29,024 nucleotides of DNA from Oscillospiraceae bacterium (GTDB lineage Bacteria > Bacillota_A > Clostridia > Oscillospirales > Oscillospiraceae): the NCBI GenBank assembly GCA_017537045.1, contig JAFYLN010000030.1:1-29024 (forward strand). The letters are read 5' to 3'. Below, piece by piece: positions 16,260 to 24,239 of this stretch. Positions within the stretch are counted from its first letter, which is position 1, and every line of letters begins with the position of its first letter. The position numbers were made by a program, and so were the translations under genes. Below the pieces are notes generated by a model. That model was given only the letters and a program-made list of their open reading frames with translations. It did no database searches and was not told the DNA's origin.

Positions 16260-16421
16260 TTCAAATTTCAGTTTATCGCACTGCTTCGATAGTGAATGTA
16301 GGGGCGGCACAGCATTACGTATTCGCATTGGTTTTTGGCGAATTCGCAACATTGTACCGCCGGGCGGCGGGTCGCCGCCCCTACGTTATCCACGGCACAC
16401 AGCGCGATAAACATCAATTTA
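16260..16421 (+). repeat. Family C repeat, copy C2
   Basis: TTCAAATTTCAGTTTATCG at the left edge and CGATAAACATCAATTTAA at the right form the terminal inverted repeat. Inside are GTAGGGGCGGC, GCGAATTCGC-type sequence and the hairpin GGGCGGCG/CGCCGCCC. The right edge overlaps the stop codon (TAA, minus strand) of the histidine kinase gene. It separates that gene from the HtrA-like gene. Confidence 0.88.
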
Positions 16422-17846
16422 ATTGACCAGAGGAAGTGTGAAGGTAAACTGCGTCTTGCCGTCCCGGCTGGAAACGGAGATATTCTCCCCGTGGCTGCAT
16501 ACGATGGTTTTGACGATGTAAAGGCCAAGACCCCAGCCGTCCCGGTTCTGGGAGCGGGATTTGTCGATCTTATGGAACCGGTCAAAGACCAGCGGCAGTT
16601 CCCCGGCGGGAATGGTCTCGCCATCGTTGGCAACGCTGATGTAGATTTTGCTGCCTGCAGGCCGGATCTTCAGACCCAGCGTGCCGCCCTCGGGACAGAA
16701 TTTCACCGCGTTGTCGATCAGGTTGTAGGTCACCTGTGTCATCATATCCTGCGAAGCGAAGGTAAATACCGGATGATCCGGCATATCCACGTCCACATCC
16801 AGCTTTTTGTCGGTGATCTTCTTTTCAAAGGTGATCAGCACCTGACCCATCATTTCTTCCACATCAAACTGGACTTTTTTATCATCGCCAATGGTCTGAT
16901 CCTGCAATCGCGAAATATCCAGCATGCTGCGCACCAGGCGGGACAGGCGCTTGGTCTCATCGGAAACAATCTGCAGGTAATAGCTGCGGCGTTCGGCGGG
17001 GATCGTGCCGTCGAGAATGCCGTCCACATAGCCGGAAATGGTGGTCATGGGGGTCTTCAGCTCATGGGACACATTGGCCACGAATTCCTTGCGCTGGTAC
17101 TCGCTTTTTTGCAGCTCCTGCGCCATATTGTTGAAAGCCAGCGCCAGATCCTCCACTTCCTCGGGGTAATCATCGGCAAGGCGGACGCGGGCATCCAGAT
17201 CGCCGTGGCCAAAGGAACGGGCGACGGTGGCCATCTGCTTCAGCGGGTCGCTCTGACGTTTCAGAATGAGCAGCATGGCCACGAAGCACACCGCCATGAC
17301 CAGAAGGGAGACCATCAGGAAGATGTTGGAAATTTTGGACAAGATGACGGAGGTGTCATAAGTGGGGCGCGAGACCACCACGATACCCAGTACTTCACTG
17401 GTGACATAGTCCCGGATCACGGAGGACACCACAAAGCGGGGCTCTTCATAAAGCTGGGGCACCGTGCCGGTGGAAACATCGCCGCCGTTTTGCAGAACCT
17501 TCGTCAGATAACTGTCACTGAGCCGCAGACCCTGATGGCTGCAGCCGGTGAGCACATCGCTGCACAGCATGACCCGCCCGTCCGCATTGAAAATAATGGC
17601 ATCCGCATTGGACACCCGGGAGGCCACGTCCAGATTGACCATGAAATCACGGTTCAGGAGCGACCCCTCCGAGCAGTAGGCCGAAGCAAGACTTGCGATT
17701 GCATCGCAGTTTTGCTGCAGGTCTGCCACAGCCGATTCCGTCAGATAATCCTCAACCAGCGCCTGAAAGGACGTTCCCACCAGAATCAGAGCCAGAAGCA
17801 GGATCGTGACCGTTGTGGAAAAGGTACGGCTGAAGGTTGTTTTCAT
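16419..17846 (-). CDS. Sensor histidine kinase with two membrane segments, HAMP, HisKA and HATPase domains
   Basis: Membrane sensor that autophosphorylates and passes phosphate to the adjacent response regulator. There are membrane segments at about 10-30 and 172-195, with an extracytoplasmic sensor domain between them. A HAMP linker (about 196-248) follows. The H-box is VSHELKTPMTTISGY (phospho-His261). The ATP lid region has YNLIDNAVKF, ANDGETIPAGEL and DGWGLGLYIVK. The 475 residues are typical. The start is 3 bases after the regulator stop, so the pair forms an operon. The signal is not evident. The last codons and stop abut repeat C2. Confidence 0.95.
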   Translation of the reverse strand: MKTTFSRTFSTTVTILLLALILVGTSFQALVEDYLTESAVADLQQNCDAIASLASAYCSEGSLLNRDFMVNLDVASRVSNADAIIFNADGRVMLCSDVLTGCSHQGLRLSDSYLTKVLQNGGDVSTGTVPQLYEEPRFVVSSVIRDYVTSEVLGIVVVSRPTYDTSVILSKISNIFLMVSLLVMAVCFVAMLLILKRQSDPLKQMATVARSFGHGDLDARVRLADDYPEEVEDLALAFNNMAQELQKSEYQRKEFVANVSHELKTPMTTISGYVDGILDGTIPAERRSYYLQIVSDETKRLSRLVRSMLDISRLQDQTIGDDKKVQFDVEEMMGQVLITFEKKITDKKLDVDVDMPDHPVFTFASQDMMTQVTYNLIDNAVKFCPEGGTLGLKIRPAGSKIYISVANDGETIPAGELPLVFDRFHKIDKSRSQNRDGWGLGLYIVKTIVCSHGENISVSSRDGKTQFTFTLPLVN

Positions 17847-17849
17847 ACG

Positions 17850-18536
17850 TTATACGACCTCAAACTTGTAACCAACACCCCAGACCGTTTTCAAAGACCA
17901 GTTTTCGCTGACCACTTCCAGCTTTTCACGCAGGCGTTTGACGTGGACATCCACGGTGCGGCTGTCGCCGAAATAGTCAAAACCCCAGACCTCGTCCAGC
18001 AGCTGGTTGCGGGTGTAGACCCGGTTGGGAGAGGAAGCCAGATAATACAGCAGTTCCATCTCCTTGGGGGGCGTGTCCACCTTTTTGCCGTCGATGATCA
18101 GCTCGAAAGCATCCATATCGATGGTCAGCTTTTCAAAGCTCAGGCGGCGGGCTTTCTTTTCGGTGCTGACGGTGCCGCTGCGGCGCAGAACTGCTTCAAT
18201 GCGCGCCAGAACCTCTTTCATTTCAAAGGGTTTGGTGATATAGTCGTCCGCGCCGGATTTCAGGCCGGTGACCTTGTCATCAGTCTCGCCCTTGGCGGTC
18301 AGCATGATGACGGGAGTCTGGCTTTCGGCGCGGATGGCCTTGCAGACAGCCCAGCCGTCCATGACGGGCATCATCACATCCAGCAGCACAAGGTCGGGCT
18401 TGATGGCACGGAACTTTTCCAGTCCCTTGCCGCCGTCGCCTGCGGTGGTAACGGCATAGCCTTCCTTTTCAAGATACATCTGCAGCAGCTCTGCAATATT
18501 GCGGTCGTCTTCCACGATCAGAACAGATACAGCCAT
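17850..18536 (-). CDS. OmpR/PhoB-family response regulator
   Basis: DNA-binding regulator partnered with the downstream kinase. The receiver domain (about 1-115) has the acidic pair Glu9-Asp10 (LIVEDD), phosphoacceptor Asp53 (LVLLDVMMP), Thr80 and Lys102 (DYITKPF). The C-terminal winged helix has YTRNQLLDEVWGFDYFGDSR and VDVHVKRLREKLE. I start at ATG 18536, 228 residues (MAVSVLIVEDD), because GGAGG lies 8 bases upstream; an ATG five codons earlier overlaps that ribosome binding site. TATAAT at 18578-18583 (minus) with TTCACT at 18603-18608 gives a 19-base-spaced promoter. Confidence 0.95.
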   Translation of the reverse strand: MAVSVLIVEDDRNIAELLQMYLEKEGYAVTTAGDGGKGLEKFRAIKPDLVLLDVMMPVMDGWAVCKAIRAESQTPVIMLTAKGETDDKVTGLKSGADDYITKPFEMKEVLARIEAVLRRSGTVSTEKKARRLSFEKLTIDMDAFELIIDGKKVDTPPKEMELLYYLASSPNRVYTRNQLLDEVWGFDYFGDSRTVDVHVKRLREKLEVVSENWSLKTVWGVGYKFEVV

Positions 18537-18577
18537 AGTAAAATCCTCCATTTTCTGTTTCGTTAGCCTTTATTGCC

Positions 18578-18608
18578 ATTATACCGCAAAATGCGGCCTT
18601 TAAGTGAA
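18578..18608 (-). promoter_or_regulatory. Promoter of the two-component operon
   Basis: Minus-strand -10 TATAAT (18578-18583) and weak -35 TTCACT (18603-18608), spacer 19 bases. The hairpin AAAATGCGG-type sequence between them is not further assigned. Confidence 0.6.
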
Positions 18609-18655
18609 TAATTTGTTAATAGTTACACCCCAATTTGTGAACAGGCAAGAATTGC

Positions 18656-18684
18656 TTGCAAATGGGAACGGTTGATGGTAGAAT
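18656..18684 (+). promoter_or_regulatory. Promoter of uppP
   Basis: TTGCAA (18656-18661), 17-base spacer, TAGAAT (18679-18684). The next gene is uppP at 18925, so the leader would be about 230 bases and run through the C5/A2 repeat. Confidence 0.7.
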
Positions 18685-18693
18685 GGGTATCAT

Positions 18694-18908
18694 GAAAATT
18701 TCAGTTTGCCGTACAGTCTGCGGCGAAGCCGCCTTGGCCCCCTCCCTGAGGGGGCTGGCAAAAATCGGCTCTTCGGAACCGATTTTTGACTGGGGGAGTG
18801 TCGTAATTACGATAGGACACTCCCTCCGTCAGCCCTATCGGGCTGACACCTCCCTCATAGAGGGAGGCAAGGCTACTATCTCGCAAGCACCATAAACATC
18901 AAGTTGAA
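18694..18908. repeat. Family C frame (C5) enclosing gene-less family A element A2
   Basis: C ends: left GAAAATTTCAGTTTGCCGTAC and right CACCATAAACATCAAGTTGAA. Inside is A2, with arms 18731-18803 (inner hairpin AAAAATCGG/CCGATTTTT) and 18815-18872 (inner hairpin GTCAGCCC/GGGCTGAC) separated by only 11 bases. The right edge abuts the uppP ribosome binding site. No gene inside. Confidence 0.87.
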
Positions 18909-18924
18909 ACAAGGAGAACATCAT

Positions 18925-19752
18925 ATGATCGAAATTTTAAAGGCCATCCTTTTTGGCATCGTGGAGGGCGTGACGGAATGGCTGCCCGTATCCTCCACAG
19001 GCCACATCATCCTGCTGGACGAATTTATTTTCCTGAACGGCTCTGAGGAATTCAAGTCCATGTTTGACGTGGTGATTCAGCTAGGCGCAATTCTTGCCGT
19101 CATCGTGCTGTTTTTTTACAAGCTGAACCCTTTTGCATTGAAAAAGTCTGCCGCGGAAAAAAAGCAGACCTGGGATCTGTGGTTCAAAGTCATCGCCGCC
19201 ATCATCCCCTCCGGCGTGGTGGGCGTGCTGCTGGACGACTGGATGGATGCGCACCTGCATAACGGCATCGTGGTTTCCATCGCCCTGATCGTCTACGGCA
19301 TTGCATTTATCCTCGTAGAACGGAAAAATGACGGGAAACATCTTCGTATGGTAGACGATGTCCATAAAATCAATTATAAGACCGCTCTGCTGATCGGTGC
19401 ATTCCAATGCCTGAGCCTGGTGCCCGGCACCTCCCGCTCCGGTTCCACCATCCTAGGCGCTATTATGCTGGGAGTTGGCCGCAGCGCCGGCGCAGAATTC
19501 AGCTTCTTCATGGCGATCCCCACCATGCTGGGTGCATCCGCCATCAAATTCCTGAAATTCATGCTCTCCGGTGTTGGCATCACGGGCATGGAGATTGCGG
19601 TGCTGGTTGTGGGCTGCGTGGTGTCCTTTATCGTGTCCCTGTTTGTCATCAAAGGGCTCATGGACTATGTCCGCCGCCATTCCTTCTCCGCCTTTGGTGT
19701 TTACCGGATCATCCTCGGCGCAGTGGTGCTGGTTTACTTTTTGATTTTCTAA
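18925..19752 (+). CDS. uppP: Undecaprenyl-diphosphatase (bacitracin resistance protein BacA type)
   Basis: Membrane enzyme that dephosphorylates undecaprenyl diphosphate to recycle the lipid carrier for cell-wall synthesis. Start ATG 18925 follows AGGAG (18912-18916) by 8 bases, giving 275 residues; the frame extends to a TTG in repeat sequence, which is less likely. Family motifs are EGVTEWLPVSSTGH (14-27) and LVPGTSRSGSTI (about 163-174). Multiple hydrophobic segments fill the protein. Its leader contains the A2 hairpins, which could influence expression. Its terminator is also built from a family A arm. Overexpression of this family gives bacitracin tolerance in other bacteria. Confidence 0.96.
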   Translation: MIEILKAILFGIVEGVTEWLPVSSTGHIILLDEFIFLNGSEEFKSMFDVVIQLGAILAVIVLFFYKLNPFALKKSAAEKKQTWDLWFKVIAAIIPSGVVGVLLDDWMDAHLHNGIVVSIALIVYGIAFILVERKNDGKHLRMVDDVHKINYKTALLIGAFQCLSLVPGTSRSGSTILGAIMLGVGRSAGAEFSFFMAIPTMLGASAIKFLKFMLSGVGITGMEIAVLVVGCVVSFIVSLFVIKGLMDYVRRHSFSAFGVYRIILGAVVLVYFLIF

Positions 19753-19755
19753 GGT

Positions 19756-19818
19756 TGCCGATCCCCCGGTGTTTTTGCTGCGCAAAAATCCAGCCCCCTT
19801 TACACAAGGGGGCTTTTT
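19756..19818 (+). terminator. Terminator of uppP, built from a solo family A arm (A5)
   Basis: Stem AGCCCCCTT (19792-19800) with AAGGGGGCT (19806-19814), loop TACAC, then TTTTTA. The preceding CGATCCCCCGG and hairpin GTTTTTG/CAAAAAT align with the reverse complement of arm A3L at 28899-28956, so this terminator appears to be a family A arm. Confidence 0.82.
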
Positions 19819-19830
19819 ATTGTCGTGATA

Positions 19831-19868
19831 TGATAGAAAACTCCTCCGTATTTTTATACGGAGGAGTT
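19831..19868 (-). terminator. Rho-independent terminator of adhE
   Basis: A perfect 13-bp stem AACTCCTCCGTAT/ATACGGAGGAGTT (19839-19851 with 19856-19868), loop TTTT, with TTTTC on the minus-strand side. It lies just past the adhE stop at 19875. Confidence 0.9.
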
Positions 19869-19874
19869 CTTATT

Positions 19875-22466
19875 TTACATGCCGTAGTAGGCGTTGAGGT
19901 ACATCTGCTTAATTTCGCTCATCAGGGGGTAACGGGGGTTGGCGCCGGTGCACTGGTCGTCAAAGGCCTGCTCGGTCATGTCGTCCAGGCGGGCAAGGAA
20001 TTCCTGCTCGTCAACGCCGTAGTCCCGGATGGTCTTCTTGATGCCGACTTGGGTCTTCAGGTCGTTGATTTTCTGAATGAGCGCCTCCAGCTTTTCGGCA
20101 TCGGTTCCGCCGTGAATGCCCAGATAATCGGCAACCTCTGCGTAACGCGCCAGGGTGTGGGGATGGTCATACTGGGAGAAGGTGCCCATCTTGGTGGGAA
20201 CTTCCGCAGCATTGAAGCGCAGCACCTGCTCGATCATCAGCGCATTGGCAACACCGTGGGGCAGATGGTAGAAGGCACCCAGCTTGTGCGCCATGGAGTG
20301 GCAGATGCCGAGGAAGGCGTTGGCAAAAGCCATGCCGGCCATGCAGGCGGCGGTGCCCATATTCTCACGGGAGCGGGGATCGTGGCAGCCATTCTCGTAG
20401 GCAGCGGGCAGATTATCGAAGATCAGTTTCAATGCACGCAGTGCCAGACCGTCGGTGTAACCTGTTGCCAGCATGGAAGCATAGGCTTCCAGTGCGTGGG
20501 TCACGGCATCAATGCCGGAGGCGGCAGTCAGACCCTTGGGGGCGTTCATCATCATGTCGGCATCTACGATGGCCATGTCAGGCATCAGCTCATAGTCAGC
20601 CAGCGGGTACTTGACACCGCTGCGCTCATCGGTGATGACGGCAAAGGGTGTTACCTCAGATCCGGTGCCGGCGGTGGTGGGAATCGCCACAAAATAGGCC
20701 TTTTCGCCCATTTTGGGGAACTCGTAAACACGCTTGCGGATATCACAGAAGCGCATGGCCATATCCATGAAGTCTGCCTCGGGATGCTCGTAGAGCACCC
20801 ACATGATCTTGGCTGCGTCCATGGCGGAGCCGCCGCCCACGGCAATAATCACATCGGGCTGGAAGGTGGCCATCTGGGCAGCACCTGCCTTGGCGCAGGC
20901 GAGGGTAGGATCGGGCTCCACGGAATGGAAGGTGTTGTGGATGATGCCCATGGCATCGAGCTGCTCCTTGACGGGCTTGGTGTAGCCATTCTGGTACAGG
21001 AAGGTGTCAGTGACGATGAAGGCCTTCTTGTAATTTTTCAGCTCTGCCAGCGCCACGGGCAGGCTGCCTTTCTTGAAATACACCTTTTCAGGCGCACGGA
21101 ACCAGAGCATATTCTCCCTTCTTTCGGCAACGGTCTTGATGTTCAGAAGATGACGGACACCCACATTTTCGGAAACGGAGTTTCCACCCCAGCTGCCGCA
21201 GCCAAGCGTCAGGGAGGGTGCCAGTTTGAAGTTGTACAGGTCACCGATGCCGCCCTGGGCGGAGGGGGTGTTGACCAGCAGGCGGCAGGCCTTCATGCGG
21301 GCGGCAAAAGCGTCCAGCTTTGCCTTTTCATTGACGGCATCCAGATACACGGCAGCGGTGTGGCCGAAGCCGCCGTCCTCCACCAGCCGCTCGGCTTTGT
21401 CCAGGGCATCCTCGTAGGTTGCGGCGCGGTACATGGCAAGGACGGGGGAGAGCTTTTCATGGGCGAAAGCCTCGCTGAGTTCCACGCTTTCCACCTCGCC
21501 GATGAGGATTTTGGTATTTTCAGGAACTTCAAAACCTGCAATCGCTGCAATGGTGTGGGCGGACTGACCCACGATCTTGGCATTCAGTGCGCCGTTAATG
21601 AGGATCGCTTCGCGCACCTTCTGGGTTTCTTCAGTGCTCAGAATGTGGCAGCCACGGGCTGCAAATTCTACCTTGACCTTGTCATAAACGTCATCCACAA
21701 CAACGACGCTCTGCTCGGAAGCGCAGATCATGCCGTTGTCGAAGGTCTTGGAATGGATGACGGAGGAAACGGCCAGCAGAATATCGGCAGAGGAATCTAT
21801 AATAGCGGGGGTATTGCCAGGGCCGACGCCCAGCGCAGGCTTGCCGGAGGAATAGGCGGCCTTGACCATGCCGGGGCCGCCGGTGGCAAGGATCAGATCG
21901 GACTCCTTCATCACAAGATTCGTCAGCTCCAGACTGGGCTGGTCGATCCATGCAATAATGCCCTCGGGGGCACCAGCCGCAACCGCTGCCTCCAAAACGA
22001 TTTTTGCTGCTTCGATGGTGCAGTTCCTGGCGCGGGGATGGGGACTGAAGATCACAGCATTGCGGGTCTTCAGGCAGATCAGAGCCTTGAAAATGGCGGT
22101 GGAGGTGGGATTTGTGGTGGGGATGACGGCGGCAACCACACCAACAGGCTCGGCAATGCGCTTGGTGCCGTAGGAGGTGTCCTCTTCAATCACGCCGCAG
22201 GTCTTTACATTTTTGTAGGCATTGTAGATGTATTCAGCAGCGTAGTGGTTTTTGATGACTTTATCTTCCACCACACCCATGCCGGTCTCCTGTACGGCCA
22301 TTTTTGCCAGCGGAATGCGGGCTTTGTTGGCGGCGGTAGCGGCAGCAAGGAAAATGCTGTCCACCTGCTCCTGTGTGTAGGTGGCAAAAACAGCCTGTGC
22401 CTGGCGGCAGCGGTTCAGGGCTTCGGTCAGCTCGGCGGTATTGGTAACGGGATTATAGTTGGTCAT
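19875..22466 (-). CDS. adhE: Bifunctional acetaldehyde-CoA/alcohol dehydrogenase
   Basis: Converts acetyl-CoA through acetaldehyde to ethanol, re-oxidising two NADH per acetyl-CoA in fermentation. Such enzymes form helical spirosomes. The 863 residues comprise an N-terminal aldehyde dehydrogenase (about 1-440), with catalytic Cys248 in FDNGMICASEQS and IPTTNPTSTAIFK. A C-terminal iron-dependent alcohol dehydrogenase (about 455-863) has VGGGSAMDAAK, DAVTHALEAYAS and ICHSMAHKLGAFYHLPHG, whose histidines bind iron. ATG 22466 is preceded by GGAAGG (22475-22480 on plus); a GTG three codons upstream overlaps that site and is rejected. It has its own promoter and terminator, so it is a single-gene unit. 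Confidence 0.97.
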   Translation of the reverse strand: MTNYNPVTNTAELTEALNRCRQAQAVFATYTQEQVDSIFLAAATAANKARIPLAKMAVQETGMGVVEDKVIKNHYAAEYIYNAYKNVKTCGVIEEDTSYGTKRIAEPVGVVAAVIPTTNPTSTAIFKALICLKTRNAVIFSPHPRARNCTIEAAKIVLEAAVAAGAPEGIIAWIDQPSLELTNLVMKESDLILATGGPGMVKAAYSSGKPALGVGPGNTPAIIDSSADILLAVSSVIHSKTFDNGMICASEQSVVVVDDVYDKVKVEFAARGCHILSTEETQKVREAILINGALNAKIVGQSAHTIAAIAGFEVPENTKILIGEVESVELSEAFAHEKLSPVLAMYRAATYEDALDKAERLVEDGGFGHTAAVYLDAVNEKAKLDAFAARMKACRLLVNTPSAQGGIGDLYNFKLAPSLTLGCGSWGGNSVSENVGVRHLLNIKTVAERRENMLWFRAPEKVYFKKGSLPVALAELKNYKKAFIVTDTFLYQNGYTKPVKEQLDAMGIIHNTFHSVEPDPTLACAKAGAAQMATFQPDVIIAVGGGSAMDAAKIMWVLYEHPEADFMDMAMRFCDIRKRVYEFPKMGEKAYFVAIPTTAGTGSEVTPFAVITDERSGVKYPLADYELMPDMAIVDADMMMNAPKGLTAASGIDAVTHALEAYASMLATGYTDGLALRALKLIFDNLPAAYENGCHDPRSRENMGTAACMAGMAFANAFLGICHSMAHKLGAFYHLPHGVANALMIEQVLRFNAAEVPTKMGTFSQYDHPHTLARYAEVADYLGIHGGTDAEKLEALIQKINDLKTQVGIKKTIRDYGVDEQEFLARLDDMTEQAFDDQCTGANPRYPLMSEIKQMYLNAYYGM

Positions 22467-22491
22467 AAAAATCACCTTCCAGTATTTTAAT

Positions 22492-22552
22492 CGATATTTA
22501 TATATCGGTTTATTTGTATCGATATGATAGCACGGAAATACGAAAATGTCAA
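22492..22552 (-). promoter_or_regulatory. adhE promoter with palindromic operator-like sites
   Basis: Minus-strand TTGACA (22547-22552), 17-base spacer, TATCAT (22524-22529). Downstream are TATCGATA (22517-22524), touching the -10, and CGATAT-TTAT-ATATCG (22492-22507). These resemble repressor half-sites. They do not match the usual Rex site TTGTTAANNNNTTAACAA. Confidence 0.75.
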
Positions 22553-22578
22553 TCCTCCACCCAGTATATGCCCAAACG

Positions 22579-22608
22579 AAAAAACTGTCCCTTGCAGGAC
22601 AGTTTTTT
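22579..22608. terminator. Bidirectional hairpin terminator between capA-like gene and adhE
   Basis: Stem AAAAAACTGTCC (22579-22590) with GGACAGTTTTTT (22597-22608), loop CTTGCA, with a T-run on either strand. It would isolate adhE from upstream minus-strand transcription. Confidence 0.85.
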
Positions 22609-22625
22609 GTGTAACTTACCGGAAC

Positions 22626-22814
22626 AGAAAAATATATTTCAGTTTATCGTACTGGCTATCAATTCTATCGTAGGGGCGGCTATCAGCCGCCCGGCGGTAC
22701 AATGTTACGAATTCGCCGAAATCCAATGCGAATTCGTAACATTTCTCTGCGCGGGCGACCAATGGTCGCCCCTACGTTGTCCACGGTACACAGCGCGATA
22801 AACCTCAATTTGAA
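22626..22814 (+). repeat. Family C repeat, copy C3
   Basis: Left edge ATATATTTCAGTTTATCG (worn) and right edge CGATAAACCTCAATTTGAA. Hairpins GGGCGGCT/AGCCGCCC and GGGCGACC/GGTCGCCC flank an inner inverted repeat TGTTACGAATTCGCC...GCGAATTCGTAACA. It lies between the capA-like gene terminator and the 22579 hairpin. No gene inside. Confidence 0.88.
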
Positions 22815-22821
22815 AAACGCG

Positions 22822-22852
22822 CAAAAAGCCCCGCTCCGGATGGGAGCGGGGC
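22822..22852 (-). terminator. Rho-independent terminator of the CapA-like gene
   Basis: Minus-strand stem GCCCCGCTCC/GGAGCGGGGC (22828-22837 with 22843-22852) followed by TTTTTGC, 6 bases past the stop. Confidence 0.92.
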
Positions 22853-22858
22853 GAACGG

Positions 22859-24175
22859 TTATTTTGCTGCGGCTGCTTTTTCCTTGCCCTGATTGACACG
22901 CTTGATGATACGGTCCATGGCAAAGGTCATATTTTCGTAGCATTCCGGCGTGACCTTGTCCACGAAATTCAGTTCGTAGGCGGACATGGCGTTTTCAATA
23001 CGCACCACCCGGCGGAAGCCGTCGCACTGGTTTTCAGCCAGGGTATAAATGGGGATATAGCTGTAGTCCGTGACCTTTGTGACACCGGTGTCATAGTCCT
23101 TGGTGATCTCAATATCGAGGATGATGGAGTAGTTGGTACCGCCGCGCACGCCATCGCCAAAGAAATCGCCCAGAGAATAGGCAACAATGGTGCCGGCTTT
23201 TTCGTCAAAATCAATCTGGTGCACCAGATGGGGGTGGCTGCCGAGGATCACATCCACGCCCTCACTGAGAAACAACGAAGCGATGCTCTTCTGGGAATCA
23301 CTGATCTCCTCGTTGTACTCGCTGCCCCAGTGGAGCATGGCGATGGTCAGATCGGGCTTTTCTGCTTCGGCAGCGCGCAGAATATTGCGGATGCCTTTTT
23401 TATCGATGGTCTGGTAGGTGGTGTAGTAATCTTCGTACAGCAGGTTGACGCAGTCTTCACTGCCCACGGGCAAACCCAAGCTTCCCACACCCTTGGTGAA
23501 TGCCACCAGCGCAATTTTGATATCGCCCACCTGACAAATGGTGTAGCCCTTGCTTTTACGGAATTCCTCAGCGCTGGAATAAGCACCGAGGGGCTCCAGA
23601 CCGGCGGCGCGGATGCTGGAAAGCGTTGCAGTCAGACCCAGAAGGCCATTCTGAATGGAACAGGAATTTGCCATCTGCAGCACATCGACACCTGCATTTT
23701 TCAGCGCCTCCAGCAGCTGCTGGGGTGCGGAAATGGTCTCCGTGCCATAGGGAGCGCCGCAGACATTGCCTTCAAAATTCAGCAGCGCCAGATCAGCCTC
23801 GGACAGAATGGGCGCTACATCCATAAATGCGTTGGTATAATTAAAATCACCCGAAATCTGGCCGGACCAGACTACCTTGTCCGTAATGTTCAGGTCGCCT
23901 GCTGCTGCAATGTGGATCTTCACGGGGGCTTTGTCCCATGTGGCGCGCTTTTCGGTGGGCGGCGTGGTCGGAGCTTCCGTTTCCTGCGGCACGGTGGCCA
24001 GGGTGGGCGCTGCGGCAGGTTCGTTATTTTTGATCAGAAAGAAAATGCCAACACCGCAGGCGACCAGCACCACGGCTGCAATGGCCAGACGCAGATACAT
24101 GGCCCGCTGGCGCTTCCTGCGGCGCACTTCCCGTTCTTTCCGGCGCTTATTCAGTTCTTCGGGATCGATGGCCAT
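22859..24175 (-). CDS. CapA-family (calcineurin-like fold) membrane-anchored protein with altered core motif
   Basis: The 438-residue protein has a basic cytoplasmic N-terminus, one membrane segment (about 29-49), a Thr/Pro-rich linker and an outward CapA domain (about 85-375). Family motifs seen are AAAGDLNI (Asp94), LLNFEGNVCG, LHWGSEY and ILGSHPHLVHQIDF. The usual ANNH..D segment reads MANSCSIQNGLLG (168-180), lacking the His and Asp normally expected there. CapA proteins are linked to poly-gamma-glutamate export, but this family is broad and no capB/capC neighbour is present, so I do not assign that role. ATG 24175 follows AGGAGG. It has its own promoter (24206-24234) and terminator. Confidence 0.88.
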   Translation of the reverse strand: MAIDPEELNKRRKEREVRRRKRQRAMYLRLAIAAVVLVACGVGIFFLIKNNEPAAAPTLATVPQETEAPTTPPTEKRATWDKAPVKIHIAAAGDLNITDKVVWSGQISGDFNYTNAFMDVAPILSEADLALLNFEGNVCGAPYGTETISAPQQLLEALKNAGVDVLQMANSCSIQNGLLGLTATLSSIRAAGLEPLGAYSSAEEFRKSKGYTICQVGDIKIALVAFTKGVGSLGLPVGSEDCVNLLYEDYYTTYQTIDKKGIRNILRAAEAEKPDLTIAMLHWGSEYNEEISDSQKSIASLFLSEGVDVILGSHPHLVHQIDFDEKAGTIVAYSLGDFFGDGVRGGTNYSIILDIEITKDYDTGVTKVTDYSYIPIYTLAENQCDGFRRVVRIENAMSAYELNFVDKVTPECYENMTFAMDRIIKRVNQGKEKAAAAK

Positions 24176-24205
24176 GGTGTTCCTCCTGTTTTAATTGTGT
24201 GGTTC

Positions 24206-24234
24206 ATTATACTATATCGTGGAAGTTTTCTCAA
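24206..24234 (-). promoter_or_regulatory. Promoter of the CapA-like gene
   Basis: Minus-strand TTGAGA (24229-24234), 17-base spacer, TATAAT (24206-24211). It starts directly after the stop of the upstream solute-binding-like gene. Confidence 0.85.
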
Positions 24235-24239
24235 GTCCT

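Noticed and set aside
16385..16395. TTATCCACG inside repeat C2 as a DnaA box
   Set aside because: The last base mismatches, and the equivalent site in C3 reads TTGTCCACG and is not kept in C1, so it is probably incidental.
16335..18566. A 743-codon open frame on plus, opposite the kinase and regulator genes
   Set aside because: It starts within repeat C2 and mirrors two clear minus-strand genes; no domain or ribosome binding site supports it.
22467..22475. GTG start for AdhE
   Set aside because: The codon overlaps the GGAAGG ribosome binding site that serves the ATG at 22466.
19407..22490. A 1027-codon open frame on plus, opposite adhE
   Set aside because: It is a GC-driven shadow: the minus strand encodes a full AdhE with all motifs, while this frame shows low-complexity Gly/His-rich sequence, no recognisable domain and no credible start. 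It also begins inside uppP in another frame.
22547..22552. Rex operator at the adhE promoter
   Set aside because: No TTGTTAANNNNTTAACAA-like sequence is present; the palindromes there are of CGATA type.
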